NCBI RefSeq assembly: GCF_036906915.1
Contig: NZ_JBAKHX010000006.1
Span: 124,001-188,000 of the forward strand
Direction of reading: 5' to 3'
DNA length: 64,000 nt
Source of the DNA: Phytohabitans sp036906915
GTDB lineage: Bacteria; Actinomycetota; Actinomycetes; Mycobacteriales; Micromonosporaceae
The notes under the pieces were generated by a model. The model searched no databases, had not been told where the DNA came from, and worked only from the letters and a program-made list of their open reading frames with translations. Positions 51,601 to 59,643 of the stretch are shown piece by piece (position 1 is the first letter of the stretch; each line of letters opens with the position of its first letter). A program made the translations under genes and the position numbers.

Positions 51601-51686
51601 ACCCGCGCGGCGTACTTGGCCGGCAGGATGCGCTCGCGGTACAGCCGGTCTATGCGCCGCTCGACATGGAGACGATCATCGTGCAC
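48648..51686 (-). CDS. Glycoside hydrolase family 38 alpha-mannosidase
   Basis: 1012 residues from GTG 51686 (GAGAGG upstream). N-terminal beta-domain (about 1-250), then the catalytic domain: AVGHAHIDSAWLWPQRE with zinc ligands His261 and Asp263, GGMWVESDANLPGGE, and the nucleophile Asp373 in WLPDSFGYTAAFPQ; LVPFGWGDGGGGPT carries the remaining zinc-side residues. The C-terminal beta-sandwiches complete a bacterial GH38. It releases terminal alpha-mannose, cytosolic. Operon with GH4 (26 bp). The frame upstream of 51686 is antisense shadow. Confidence 0.92.
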   Translation of the reverse strand: MHDDRLHVERRIDRLYRERILPAKYAARVPLAVEVWYVPDEPVPVAEALAAQYRPATVGEPWGTPWSTAWFRVRGTVPEQWAGRRVEAVFDLGFSGGGPGFQAEALVYDADGTPIKGVAPRNTYVPIANPAQGGEQVALLVEAAANPDVMVHGFRPTPLGDKATAGREPLYRLAYMDLAVLDEDAWHLALDIEVLAGLMAELSTSDPRRHEILRALERAADALDAQDVAGTAAAARAQLAPALASPAHASAHTLAAVGHAHIDSAWLWPQRETIRKSSRTFANVTALAAEYPEFIFAGSQAQQYAWVKAHQPAVFDRIAEAVKAGQWAPVGGMWVESDANLPGGEALARQLVHGKRFFMDELGVECEEIWLPDSFGYTAAFPQIARLAGIRWFLTQKLSWNQTNKLPHHTFRWEGIDGTRVFTHFPPVDTYNSDLSGREVAHAVANYAEKGAGTRSLVPFGWGDGGGGPTREMLETARRLRDLEGSARVVIEKPADFFRAAEAEYPNAPVWSGELYLELHRATYTSQARTKSGNRRSEHLLREAELWAAAAAVHAGYAYPYEALDRLWKVVLLHQFHDILPGSSIAWVHTEAEATYAQVADELRHIIGCATAVLAGAGTVFNAAPHARAEVVDAADGPVFVRVPALGAARLASVDPPAAVTVAGLVLDNGLVRVEVDQNGLLASVRDLAADREVLAPGRPGNLLQLHADLPNEWDAWDIDAHYRRQRVDLTEASSVTVVDSGPLVGAVRVVREFGASRVTQTIRVRAGSRRVEVETDVDWHETEKILKAAFPIDVHADRSASEIQFGHVYRPTHANTSWDSARFEVYAHRWTHVAEPGYGVAVLNDSTYGHDVTRSTREDGGTTTTVRLSLVRAPRFPDPDTDQGAHRFTYALLPGASIVDAVAEGYALNLPLRVVAGGEGAAPAPLVAVDDPAVVVEAVKLADDRSGDVIVRLYESSGARTTTTISPGFEAGAVTVVDLLERPLPHTPMEPAAARLTLRPFQIVTLRFART

Positions 51687-51712
51687 GAAAACGAGCCTCT
51701 CTAACCACGAAG

Positions 51713-53065
51713 CTAACCACGGAGGTAGGACAACTGCGGGAAGTGCTCCACGTACGAGTCGAGCATCCGCTGCGCGACCGTGACCGACCCGACGAGCGGG
51801 TGCAGCGCGAGCGCCTTGTGCGCCGCGCGTCGCGAGCCCCGTACGGCGGCCTCGATCGTGGCGCGCTCCACCGCCTTGACGCTGGCGACGAGGCCTGCGG
51901 CGTGCGAGGGCAGCTGGTTGATGACGACCTGGTGCGGGCCGTTCGCGTCGACCACGCAGGGCACCTCGACGACCGCGTCGGCGTCCACGATCGACAGCGC
52001 CGAGCGGTTGCGCACGTTCAGGATCAGCACGGTGCGCTCGTCCCGGGCGATGGCCCGCATGATCGAGAGCGCGACCTGCTCGTACCCGCCCGACTCCATA
52101 TCGTCGGAGTCCCGGTCGCCCGCGCCGGCGATGTCCCGGGTGTCCGCCATGTAGGTGGCCTCGCGCTCGGCTCGGGTGCGCCGCCACGCGTCCAGCGCCG
52201 AGCCCGCGTCGCGCTCGGTCTCCGCGTAGAAGTCGTGCTGCTGGCGCAGCAGGAAGGCGCCGCGGGTCTGGGTCGCGGTGCGCGCGGCTTCCACGGCCTC
52301 GTTCGCGTAGTAGTAGTAATACAGGTACTCGTTGGGGATCGCGCCGAGCGTCTTCAGCCAGTCCGGACCGAAGAGCTTGCCCTCCTCGAACGAGCCGAGC
52401 GCCTCCGGGTTGTCAAGCAGCCGGGGCAGGTGGTCGCGCCCTTCGACGTACACGCCGCGCAGCCAGCCCAGGTGGTTGAGGCCGGCGTAGTCGAACCGGG
52501 CGGTCGCCGGGTCGATGCCGAGCAGCCGGGCCACGCGCCTGGTCAGTCCCACCGGTGAGTCGCAGATGCCGATGACCCGGTCGCCCAGGTAGGCGGCCAT
52601 GGCCTCGGTGACCAGGCCCGCCGGGTTGGTGAAGTTGATCGTCCAGGCGTCGGGGGCGAGGTCCGCGATCCGTCGGGCCACCTCGATCGCGACGGGCACG
52701 GTCCGCAAGCCGTAGGAGATTCCTCCCGCGCCGACCGTTTCCTGCCCGAGTACGCCTTGGTCGAGTGCGACCCGCTCGTCGATGACCCGGCCTTCCAGGC
52801 CGCCGACCCGGATCGCGGAGAAGACGAAGTCGGCCCCAACCAGCGCCTCCTTCAGCTCGGTGGTCACGGTTACCGAGACCGGGGCGTGCTCGCCGGGTTC
52901 GAGCGCCGCCTGCTGGTCCAGTACGTGCCGGATCGCGGTCAGCCTGCGGAGGTCGACGTCGTAGAGCACGAGGTCGTTCACCCGGGGCTCACCCCGCTCG
53001 GCGAGCAGGGCCCGGTGGATGAGGGGCACCCGGAACCCCCCGCCTCCGAGGATCACCAGTTTCAC
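51713..53065 (-). CDS. Glycoside hydrolase family 4 (6-phospho-beta-glucosidase-like)
   Basis: 450 residues. NAD-binding start KLVILGGGGFRVPLIHRALL, the Asn/Gly block TINFTNPAGLVTEAM, the metal-site Cys in IGICDSPVGL, and the His in LNHLGW match GH4, which uses NAD and Mn(II) and an elimination mechanism. Whether the substrate is phosphorylated cannot be judged; no PTS is near, so an unphosphorylated glycoside is possible. First gene of the GH4-GH38 operon, divergent from PfkB. Confidence 0.9.
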   Translation of the reverse strand: MKLVILGGGGFRVPLIHRALLAERGEPRVNDLVLYDVDLRRLTAIRHVLDQQAALEPGEHAPVSVTVTTELKEALVGADFVFSAIRVGGLEGRVIDERVALDQGVLGQETVGAGGISYGLRTVPVAIEVARRIADLAPDAWTINFTNPAGLVTEAMAAYLGDRVIGICDSPVGLTRRVARLLGIDPATARFDYAGLNHLGWLRGVYVEGRDHLPRLLDNPEALGSFEEGKLFGPDWLKTLGAIPNEYLYYYYYANEAVEAARTATQTRGAFLLRQQHDFYAETERDAGSALDAWRRTRAEREATYMADTRDIAGAGDRDSDDMESGGYEQVALSIMRAIARDERTVLILNVRNRSALSIVDADAVVEVPCVVDANGPHQVVINQLPSHAAGLVASVKAVERATIEAAVRGSRRAAHKALALHPLVGSVTVAQRMLDSYVEHFPQLSYLRG

Positions 53066-53266
53066 GTTTCGGTCACTCCTCGCCTCCGGGCGGCCGGGTC
53101 GTTGTACGTCCTGACCACCGCTGAACTGCGCTGGATCGTATCAGCCAAACTCGCGCATGGCGATGACTGACTTTGAACAGGTATTGCCATCGTGGCTACA
53201 AGGGGTGCACACTCATGCGCAATGTTGGACGGCCCGCCGTACGTGTCGAGCAGGAAGGGCATGGCA

Positions 53267-54268
53267 ATGACTGAGCGCACGCCGGACGTCTTCCTCTCCG
53301 GGCTGCTCTTCGCCGACATCGTCTTCTCCGGTATGACCAAGCCGCCGACCCTCGGAGCCGAAACCTGGACGCGCGGCATGGACTCCGGCCCTGGCGGGAT
53401 CGCCAACTTCGCGGTCGCGCTGCGCCGCCTCGGCCTGCGGACCGCGCTGGCCGCGGCGTTCGGCGCCGACATGCTCGGCGACTACTGCTGGGCCGAGCTG
53501 GCCGGCCGGGAGGGCGTCGAGCTGACCCGCTCGCGCCGGTTCCCCGGCTGGCGCACGCCGGTGACCGTGGCGCTCGCGTACGACAACGACCGTGCGCTGG
53601 TCACGCACGGGCAGCCGCCCCCGCTCTCCCCCGACGACCTCGTCGGCCAGCCGCCGGCGAGCCGCGCGGCAGCGGTACACCTTGGCGAGGAACCGCAGAG
53701 CTGGCTGGCCCGCGCGCGGGCCCAGGGGACGCTGGTTTTCGCTGATCTTGGTTGGGATCCTTCCGGCGCGTGGGCGCCGGAGACGCTCGAACAGCTCTCG
53801 CACTGCCACGCCTTCCTGCCCAACGCGGGCGAGGCGATGCGGTACACGGCGACCGACTCCCCCGACGCGGCGCTCGCCCGCCTCGCGGACCTGGTGCCGG
53901 TGGCGGTCGTGACGCTCGGCCCCGACGGCGCGCTCGCCGTCGACAACACCACCGGCGAGTCGGCCGCGGTGTCCGGACTGCGCGTACCCGCGCTCGACCC
54001 GACCGGCGCCGGCGACGTGTTCGGCGCCGCTTTCATCTTCGCCACCCTCGCGGACCGCCCGCTGGCCGAACGCCTGCGGTTCGCGAACCTGGCCGCGGCG
54101 CTGTCGGTGCAGCGGCTCGGTGGGGCGATGGCCGCGCCGAGCTGGGCGGACATCGCCGAGTGGTGGCGCACGACCAGGGCCGGCGACCCCGACCTGGTCC
54201 GCGAGTACGCCTTCCTTGATGACTGGATTTCTGAGAACGTGACCTTTGAAGGGTGGGACAACCCATGA
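53267..54268 (+). CDS. PfkB family sugar kinase
   Basis: 333 residues from ATG 53267 (ATG 53261 possible). SGPGGIANFAVALRRLG is the PfkB N-terminal motif and PALDPTGAGDVFGAAFIFAT the catalytic C-terminal one (Asp base in GAGD). Phosphorylates the sugar released by the neighbouring glycosidases or imported by the ABC system. Stop overlaps the start of the binding-protein gene (ATGA), making one operon with the transporter. Confidence 0.9.
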   Translation: MTERTPDVFLSGLLFADIVFSGMTKPPTLGAETWTRGMDSGPGGIANFAVALRRLGLRTALAAAFGADMLGDYCWAELAGREGVELTRSRRFPGWRTPVTVALAYDNDRALVTHGQPPPLSPDDLVGQPPASRAAAVHLGEEPQSWLARARAQGTLVFADLGWDPSGAWAPETLEQLSHCHAFLPNAGEAMRYTATDSPDAALARLADLVPVAVVTLGPDGALAVDNTTGESAAVSGLRVPALDPTGAGDVFGAAFIFATLADRPLAERLRFANLAAALSVQRLGGAMAAPSWADIAEWWRTTRAGDPDLVREYAFLDDWISENVTFEGWDNP

Positions 54269-55557
54269 CAATCTCCCGCAGACGGTTGCTGCAGGCGGGC
54301 CTGTTCACCGCCGCCAGCGCGGCGGTCGGCGCCTCCGCGGCGTGTGGCGGCGACGACGACTCCGGCAGCACCGGCGGCGACAGCAAGGACCTGTCGCTCT
54401 GGTACTGGTCGGGCGGCCTGAGCGACAAGGTGGTCGCTGACGTCTCCACGCAGTTCTCCGACATCACGTTCAAGGCGACCCAGGTCGGCGGCAGCTTCAA
54501 GGACAAGCTGGTCACGACGATCACCAGCCGGCAGTTCATGCCCGACATCACCGGCATCAAGGGCGAGGACATCGCGTACTTCATGGGCCAGGCCGGCCAG
54601 TTCCTCGACCTGAACGAGTTGGGCGCGGCCGACGTGAAGAGCCAGTACCTCGAGTGGAAGTGGCAGCAGGGCAGCACGCCCGACGGCAAGCTCATCGGCT
54701 TCCCGATCGACATTGGCCCGACCGCGCTGTTCTACCGCGCCGACATCTTCTCCAAGGCCGGGCTGCCCTCCGAGGTGGCCGACGTGACCGCCGCGATGTC
54801 GACCTGGGAGACCTTCTTCGACAACGGAGTGAAGCTGAAGAAGGCGCTGCCCGGCACGTTCATGGTCGGCGAGGCGGTGGAGGTCTTCGACATGGCCGTC
54901 GGGCAGACCACCAAGCGGTACGCCGACAAGGACAAGAAGTTCATCGGCGACCAAGAGCACATTCGCAAGGCGTGGGACCTCGCGGCCAAGGCCGTCCAGC
55001 TGGGCATCAGCTTCAAGGTCGCCAGCGGCGGGCAGGACGCGAACGCCGCCTGGAACCAGGGCACGCTGCCCGCCAAGCTCGGCGCGGCCTGGGTGGCGGG
55101 CGACATCAAGTCGGCGGCCGCGAAGACCTCTGGCAACTGGCGGGTGGCGCCGATGCCGAGCGGCCCGGCGAACCAGGGCGGCTCGTTCCTCGCGATCCCG
55201 AAGAGCTCGGGCAACCCGAAGAAGGCGTTCGAGATCATCACCTGGTTGCTGAACGCCGACAACCAGGCGCGCGGCTACACCGACGCGGGCCTGTTCCCGG
55301 CCGCGCCGGCCGCGTACAAGATGTCCGCGCTGACCTCACCCGACGAGTTCTTCGGCGGCCAGGTCACGATCGACGTGCTCGGCCCAGCCGCGGAGAAGAT
55401 CCCCGTCGCGTACGAGAGCGAGCACGACAGCGTGCTGCGCGAGCCGTTCGCCGCCGAGCTCAGCAACGTGGAGACCAAGGGCAAGGACCCGGAGGCCGCG
55501 TGGAATGACGCCGTGTCGGCGGCGAAGAAGGCCGGGGAACGGGTCGGAGTCTCCTGA
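54265..55557 (+). CDS. ABC sugar transporter substrate-binding lipoprotein (Tat-type signal)
   Basis: 430 residues from ATG 54265. The N-terminus MTISRRRLLQAGLFTAASAA is a twin-arginine signal, followed by lipobox SAAC, so the protein is folded before export and lipid-anchored. Family 1 solute-binding fold (LSLWYWSGGLSDKVVADVS; GFPIDIGPTALFYRADIF). Captures a glycoside for the two permeases. Overlaps the kinase stop by 4 bp. Confidence 0.92.
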   Translation: MTISRRRLLQAGLFTAASAAVGASAACGGDDDSGSTGGDSKDLSLWYWSGGLSDKVVADVSTQFSDITFKATQVGGSFKDKLVTTITSRQFMPDITGIKGEDIAYFMGQAGQFLDLNELGAADVKSQYLEWKWQQGSTPDGKLIGFPIDIGPTALFYRADIFSKAGLPSEVADVTAAMSTWETFFDNGVKLKKALPGTFMVGEAVEVFDMAVGQTTKRYADKDKKFIGDQEHIRKAWDLAAKAVQLGISFKVASGGQDANAAWNQGTLPAKLGAAWVAGDIKSAAAKTSGNWRVAPMPSGPANQGGSFLAIPKSSGNPKKAFEIITWLLNADNQARGYTDAGLFPAAPAAYKMSALTSPDEFFGGQVTIDVLGPAAEKIPVAYESEHDSVLREPFAAELSNVETKGKDPEAAWNDAVSAAKKAGERVGVS

Positions 55558-55558
55558 C

Positions 55559-56524
55559 GTGACCCTGTCCCGCACAGCCGCACCGGCGGCGGCCCACAAG
55601 ACGCGCATCCGGATAGGACCGCGTCGCGCGCCGGGCCGCCGCCGGCGCGTGCTGGCCCACTGGCCGCAGTACCTCGCGATCTCGCCGTTCTACGTGCTGT
55701 TCGCGGTCTTCGGCCTGGCCCCGCTGCTGTTCTCGTTCTACCTGGCGTTCCAGCGCTGGGACGGCATCGGCGAGATGCGGTTCGCGGGGCTGGACAACTT
55801 CGAGTACCTGATCAGCGACGACATCTTCTGGCTGTCGCTGTGGAACACCCTGCTCATCTGGGTGATGTCGACGGTGCCGACGCTGACCCTGGCGCTGGTG
55901 CTCGCCGTGCTCCTGCACTCGGTCAAGCGCTTCAAGGCGTTCTACCGGATGGCGTTCTTCATCCCGAACATCACCTCGACGGTCGCGATCTCGATCTTCT
56001 TCGGCGCGCTGTTCGCCACCAACTACGGGCTCGTCAACGCCGGGCTGGAGGCGGTCGGCCTGCCGGAGGTCTCCTGGCTGCAGAACGCCTGGGGCATCAA
56101 GATCGTCATCGCGGTGCTCACCGTGTGGCAGTGGACCGGATACAACGCCATCATCTACCTGGCCGGCCTTCAGACCATCCCGAGCGACCTGTACGAGCAG
56201 GCGAGGATCGACGGCGCCAACGCGGTGCAGATCTTCCGCCACGTCACGCTGCCGCTGCTGCGCCCCATCATCCTGTTCACGGTGGTCCTGTCGACGGTCG
56301 GCGGGCTCCAGACGTTCACCGAGCCCAAGGTGCTGCTCGGCGACACCGCCGGCACCGGGCAGAGCGGCCTGACCATGGTCTTCTACTTCTACCGGTCGGC
56401 GTTCTCGCACAACGACTACGGGTACGGCGCGGCGATCGCCGTGGTCGTGTTGCTGGTCGTGGCGCTCTTCACGATCCTCAACTGGGCCCTGGTCCAGCGT
56501 GGACAGAACGAGAGGAGCCGGTGA
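55559..56524 (+). CDS. ABC sugar transporter permease 1
   Basis: 321 residues from GTG 55559, one base after the binding-protein stop. A basic N-terminal tail then six helices; EAA loop LYEQARIDGANAVQIFRHVT. Pairs with the next permease; no ATPase gene in the operon. Confidence 0.92.
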   Translation: MTLSRTAAPAAAHKTRIRIGPRRAPGRRRRVLAHWPQYLAISPFYVLFAVFGLAPLLFSFYLAFQRWDGIGEMRFAGLDNFEYLISDDIFWLSLWNTLLIWVMSTVPTLTLALVLAVLLHSVKRFKAFYRMAFFIPNITSTVAISIFFGALFATNYGLVNAGLEAVGLPEVSWLQNAWGIKIVIAVLTVWQWTGYNAIIYLAGLQTIPSDLYEQARIDGANAVQIFRHVTLPLLRPIILFTVVLSTVGGLQTFTEPKVLLGDTAGTGQSGLTMVFYFYRSAFSHNDYGYGAAIAVVVLLVVALFTILNWALVQRGQNERSR

Positions 56525-57351
56525 TGAGATCTCAGCGGACGCGCGGGCTGCTGCTGCACGGGGTGCTGATCTTCGGCACCGTCCTGGCGATGTTCCCGTT
56601 CTACTGGATGGTGGTCATGGCCACCAACTCCACATCGGACATCTACCAGTTCCCGCCGAAGCTCACCTTCGGCTCACAGCTCGTCACCAACCTGCGCAAC
56701 GTCCTCGACAGCATCGACTTCTGGGGCTCGATGCTCAACACGGTCATCGTCGCGTGCACCACGACGCTGCTCGTGCTCTTCTTCGACTCCCTCGCCGCGT
56801 TCGCCTTCGCCAAGTACGACTTTCCCGGGCGGCGGATGCTGTTCGGCATACTGATCGGCACGTTCTTCCTGCCCGTCGGGCTCGCCATCATCCCCGGGTT
56901 CGTCATCATGGTCGAGCTGGGCTGGGTCGGCTCGCTGAAGGCGCTCATCGTGCCCGCCGCGGCGAACGCGTTCGGCATCTTCTTCCTGCGCCAGTACATC
57001 CACAACGCGGTACCCGACTCGGTGCTCGACGCCGCCCGGCTCGACGGCGCCGGCTTCTTCCGGCAGTACCTCAGCGTCGTGGTCCCGATCATCCGGCCGG
57101 GCCTCGCGTTCCTGGGCATCTACACGTTCATCGCGGCGTGGAACGACTTCATCTGGCCGCTCGTCGTCCTGGTCAACCCCGACCAGCTCACCCTCCAGGT
57201 CGCGTTGCAACAGCTCAACACCGTGCACGGCCTGGACTACAGCCGCATCATGACCGGCGCCCTGCTGTCCGTCATCCCGTTGATCGCGATGTTCCTGCTC
57301 TTCGCCCGCAACTTCGTCAGCGACCTGGCCAAGGGCGCAGTTCGTGAGTGA
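56524..57351 (+). CDS. ABC sugar transporter permease 2
   Basis: 275 residues. ATG 56524 overlaps the last base of the previous stop (TGATG); GTG 56521 is the alternative. Six helices, EAA loop VLDAARLDGAGFFRQYLSVV. Ends with FVSDLAKGAVRE. Confidence 0.92.
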   Translation: MRSQRTRGLLLHGVLIFGTVLAMFPFYWMVVMATNSTSDIYQFPPKLTFGSQLVTNLRNVLDSIDFWGSMLNTVIVACTTTLLVLFFDSLAAFAFAKYDFPGRRMLFGILIGTFFLPVGLAIIPGFVIMVELGWVGSLKALIVPAAANAFGIFFLRQYIHNAVPDSVLDAARLDGAGFFRQYLSVVVPIIRPGLAFLGIYTFIAAWNDFIWPLVVLVNPDQLTLQVALQQLNTVHGLDYSRIMTGALLSVIPLIAMFLLFARNFVSDLAKGAVRE

Positions 57352-57450
57352 GCTGGCGCGGCGGCGTCTGGACCGAGGAGCGGAGCGACAAGGGAAGGCG
57401 TCGCCTTCAGGCGCCGCGCGAGCGAACGAACCATTGGGCGGAGTAAGGGA

Positions 57451-58227
57451 GTGAGGGTCGCTACGTTCAACATCTGGCACGACCGCGGGCCGTGGCCGCG
57501 GCGGCTGCCGCTGATCCGGGACGAGCTGGCGCGCCTGGCGCCGGACGTGATCGGCCTGCAGGAGGTGCTGCGGGACGTCTCCGCACCCGCCGCAGTGGAC
57601 ACCTGCCAGGCCCTCGCGATCGCGCGCGGCACCGGGTACCACGTCGCCTACGCCCCGGCCGCGCCGCGCGACGGCCGGGGCGGGATCTGGCAGGGCAACG
57701 CGGTCCTGAGCCCGTGGCCGATCCGGACCCGGAACGTCATCCCCCTGCCCGGCGCCGACGTGGCCGAGCCGCGTTCGCTGCTGTACACGCTGGTCCAGAC
57801 GCCCGTCGGCGACCTGCCCGTGTTCGTCACCCACCTGGCCTGGGAGCCGCACCACGCCCCCCTGCGCCTGCGCCAGGTCGCGTACGTGGCGGCGCACGTC
57901 GACGCGCTCTCCCCGACGGGCGCGCTGCCCGCCGTCCTACTGGGTGACTTCAACGCTGAGCCGGACTCCGTGGAGATGAAATACCTGTGCGACGCCGGCT
58001 TCGCCGACGCGTGGGGCGACGCGCCGCCCGGCTACACCTTCGACGAGGCCAACGACTACGTGCGGGCCGCGGGCGAGCTGAGCTGCCGGATCGACTACAT
58101 CCTGGTACGCGGAAGCGCGGCGACCACGCTCGACACCCGGCTCGCGTTCACCTCGCCGGACCGCTCCGGCGAGGCTGCGGTGTGGCCTTCCGACCACTTC
58201 GGCGTGGTGACCGACCTGGCCTTCTGA
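57451..58227 (+). CDS. Endonuclease/exonuclease/phosphatase family protein
   Basis: 258 residues from GTG 57451. Metal-phosphoesterase motifs: RVATFNIWHDRGPW, GLQEVLRD, VTHLAWEPHH, LGDFNAEPDS, DYILVRG and SDHFGVVTD. Cleaves phosphodiesters or phosphomonoesters; in this setting at the end of the sugar operon a phosphatase or sphingomyelinase-like role on a glycan or lipid substrate is possible. It lies 99 bp after the last permease and may be co-transcribed. Confidence 0.85.
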   Translation: MRVATFNIWHDRGPWPRRLPLIRDELARLAPDVIGLQEVLRDVSAPAAVDTCQALAIARGTGYHVAYAPAAPRDGRGGIWQGNAVLSPWPIRTRNVIPLPGADVAEPRSLLYTLVQTPVGDLPVFVTHLAWEPHHAPLRLRQVAYVAAHVDALSPTGALPAVLLGDFNAEPDSVEMKYLCDAGFADAWGDAPPGYTFDEANDYVRAAGELSCRIDYILVRGSAATTLDTRLAFTSPDRSGEAAVWPSDHFGVVTDLAF

Positions 58228-58365
58228 GCCTTGTGCGCCAGCGCACGGTGCGAGCCTTTCCGCGCGCCGGCAAGCTGCGCTGCGTGACAGCATCCGCCTA
58301 GCCAACCCCGATCCCCCCGCTGTTTGACGTGGCGGAAACTCGGTTGCCACGCCGATCACGCTTCG

Positions 58366-58542
58366 ATGATTCTGAGCTTCTCGAACGCGTGGACCGCGTT
58401 CGTCGGCCGTGCCACCCCACGCCAGCTACAGGCCTTTGGGTTCCCGCCGCCGGGACACCCCTACTGGACGCCGGAAACCCTTACCGGCATGGCCATGCGC
58501 TACCCGACGCTCGACCTCACACCATGGCGCTCCAGCTCGTGA
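58366..58542 (+). pseudogene. Possible C-terminal gene remnant
   Basis: The 58228-58551 gap (324 bp) holds no clear gene. Within it one frame reads protein-like sequence (SFSNAWTAFVGRATPRQLQ, PPPGHPYWTPETL, then RYPTLDLTPWRSS and a stop), similar in style to the tail of phytanoyl-CoA dioxygenase-like proteins. No matching N-terminal part is visible upstream. A short hairpin (GTGCGC-CA-GCGCAC) lies at 58233-58246. Confidence 0.25.
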
Positions 58543-58551
58543 CCGTGCGGC

Positions 58552-59619
58552 TCACGACAGGCGCGGGCGGACGGAGTCGCGCAGGACCAGGTGGGTGCCC
58601 AGGGTGACGTGGGGGTAGGTGCCGCCGTGCGCCTCGTGCTCCAGCGCCAGCCGCACCGCCGTACGCCCGACCTCCTCGTGGGGCAGGTGCACGGTGGTGA
58701 GGTTGAGGTCGAGCGATGGCGGCAGGTTATCGAAGCCCACCATCGACACGTCGTCGGGCACCCGCAGCCCGTGCTCGGCGAGCGCCCGGTACGCACCACC
58801 GGCGATGAGGTCGTTGACGGCGAAGGCCGCGGTGAAGTCGGGAGGGCCCGCCGCCAGTCGCTCCTTCATCATCCGGTGCCCCTCCTGCCACTCCATCGTG
58901 CCTTCGAGCTCCAGCGCCGGATCGTGCGGCACCTTGTACGCCGCCAACGCCTGCCGATATCCGGCGAGCCGCCCCTCGGCGGTGGTGTAGTCGGGGCGGC
59001 GGCCGAGGAACAGGATGCGCCGGTGGCCGGCGGACAGCAGGTGGCTGGTGGCCGCGAACGCGCCGCCGGCGTGGTCGTACTCGATGACGACGGCGGGCAC
59101 GCCGGGCCCGAGCGGCGGCCGGCCGCACAGCACCAGCCGCGAGCCGATCGTGGCGAGCGCGTGCGCGTACTGGCTCATCCGTTCCCGGTACTGCTCGTCG
59201 GCCACCACGTTGCCGACCAGGATGACCGCCTCGGCGTGGTGCTCGCGCATGAACTTGACCATGGCCAGCTCGCGTTCGGGGTCGCCGCCGGTGGTGCCGA
59301 TCAGGCAGAGCCGGCCCGCGACGGCGGCCTGCGTCTCCACGCCCTGGGCCACGTGAGCGTAGTGCGGGGAGATCACCGAGTTGAGCACGATGGCGACGCT
59401 CTTGCTGGGCGTGCCGGCGAGCGCCCGGGCGTGGGCGTTAGCCACGTAGTCCAGCTCCTTGACCGCGCGCATGACGCGGGCACGGGTGGCCGGCGAGGCC
59501 GGGTAGCTGCCGCTCAGGATCCGGGACACGGTCGCGACGGAGACCCCGGCGGCGTTGGCGACCTCGCGGATCGTCGACCGCCGCGGGCCGTCCGCGGTCT
59601 CGCTAGCGCGCCGCGCCAC
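58552..59619 (-). CDS. LacI family transcriptional regulator
   Basis: 355 residues from GTG 59619, which has GGGAGG at proper distance; ATG 59631 is the alternative. HTH STIREVANAAGVSVATVSRILSG, then the sensor domain (VAIVLNSVISPHYAHVAQGV; AAFAVNDLIAGGAYRALAEHG). Directly downstream of the DUF2264 gene (24 bp), same strand, so probably autoregulated with it and with the divergent lyase gene. Confidence 0.92.
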   Translation of the reverse strand: MARRASETADGPRRSTIREVANAAGVSVATVSRILSGSYPASPATRARVMRAVKELDYVANAHARALAGTPSKSVAIVLNSVISPHYAHVAQGVETQAAVAGRLCLIGTTGGDPERELAMVKFMREHHAEAVILVGNVVADEQYRERMSQYAHALATIGSRLVLCGRPPLGPGVPAVVIEYDHAGGAFAATSHLLSAGHRRILFLGRRPDYTTAEGRLAGYRQALAAYKVPHDPALELEGTMEWQEGHRMMKERLAAGPPDFTAAFAVNDLIAGGAYRALAEHGLRVPDDVSMVGFDNLPPSLDLNLTTVHLPHEEVGRTAVRLALEHEAHGGTYPHVTLGTHLVLRDSVRPRLS

Positions 59620-59643
59620 ATCGCCTCCCATCCCCCGAGCTTG

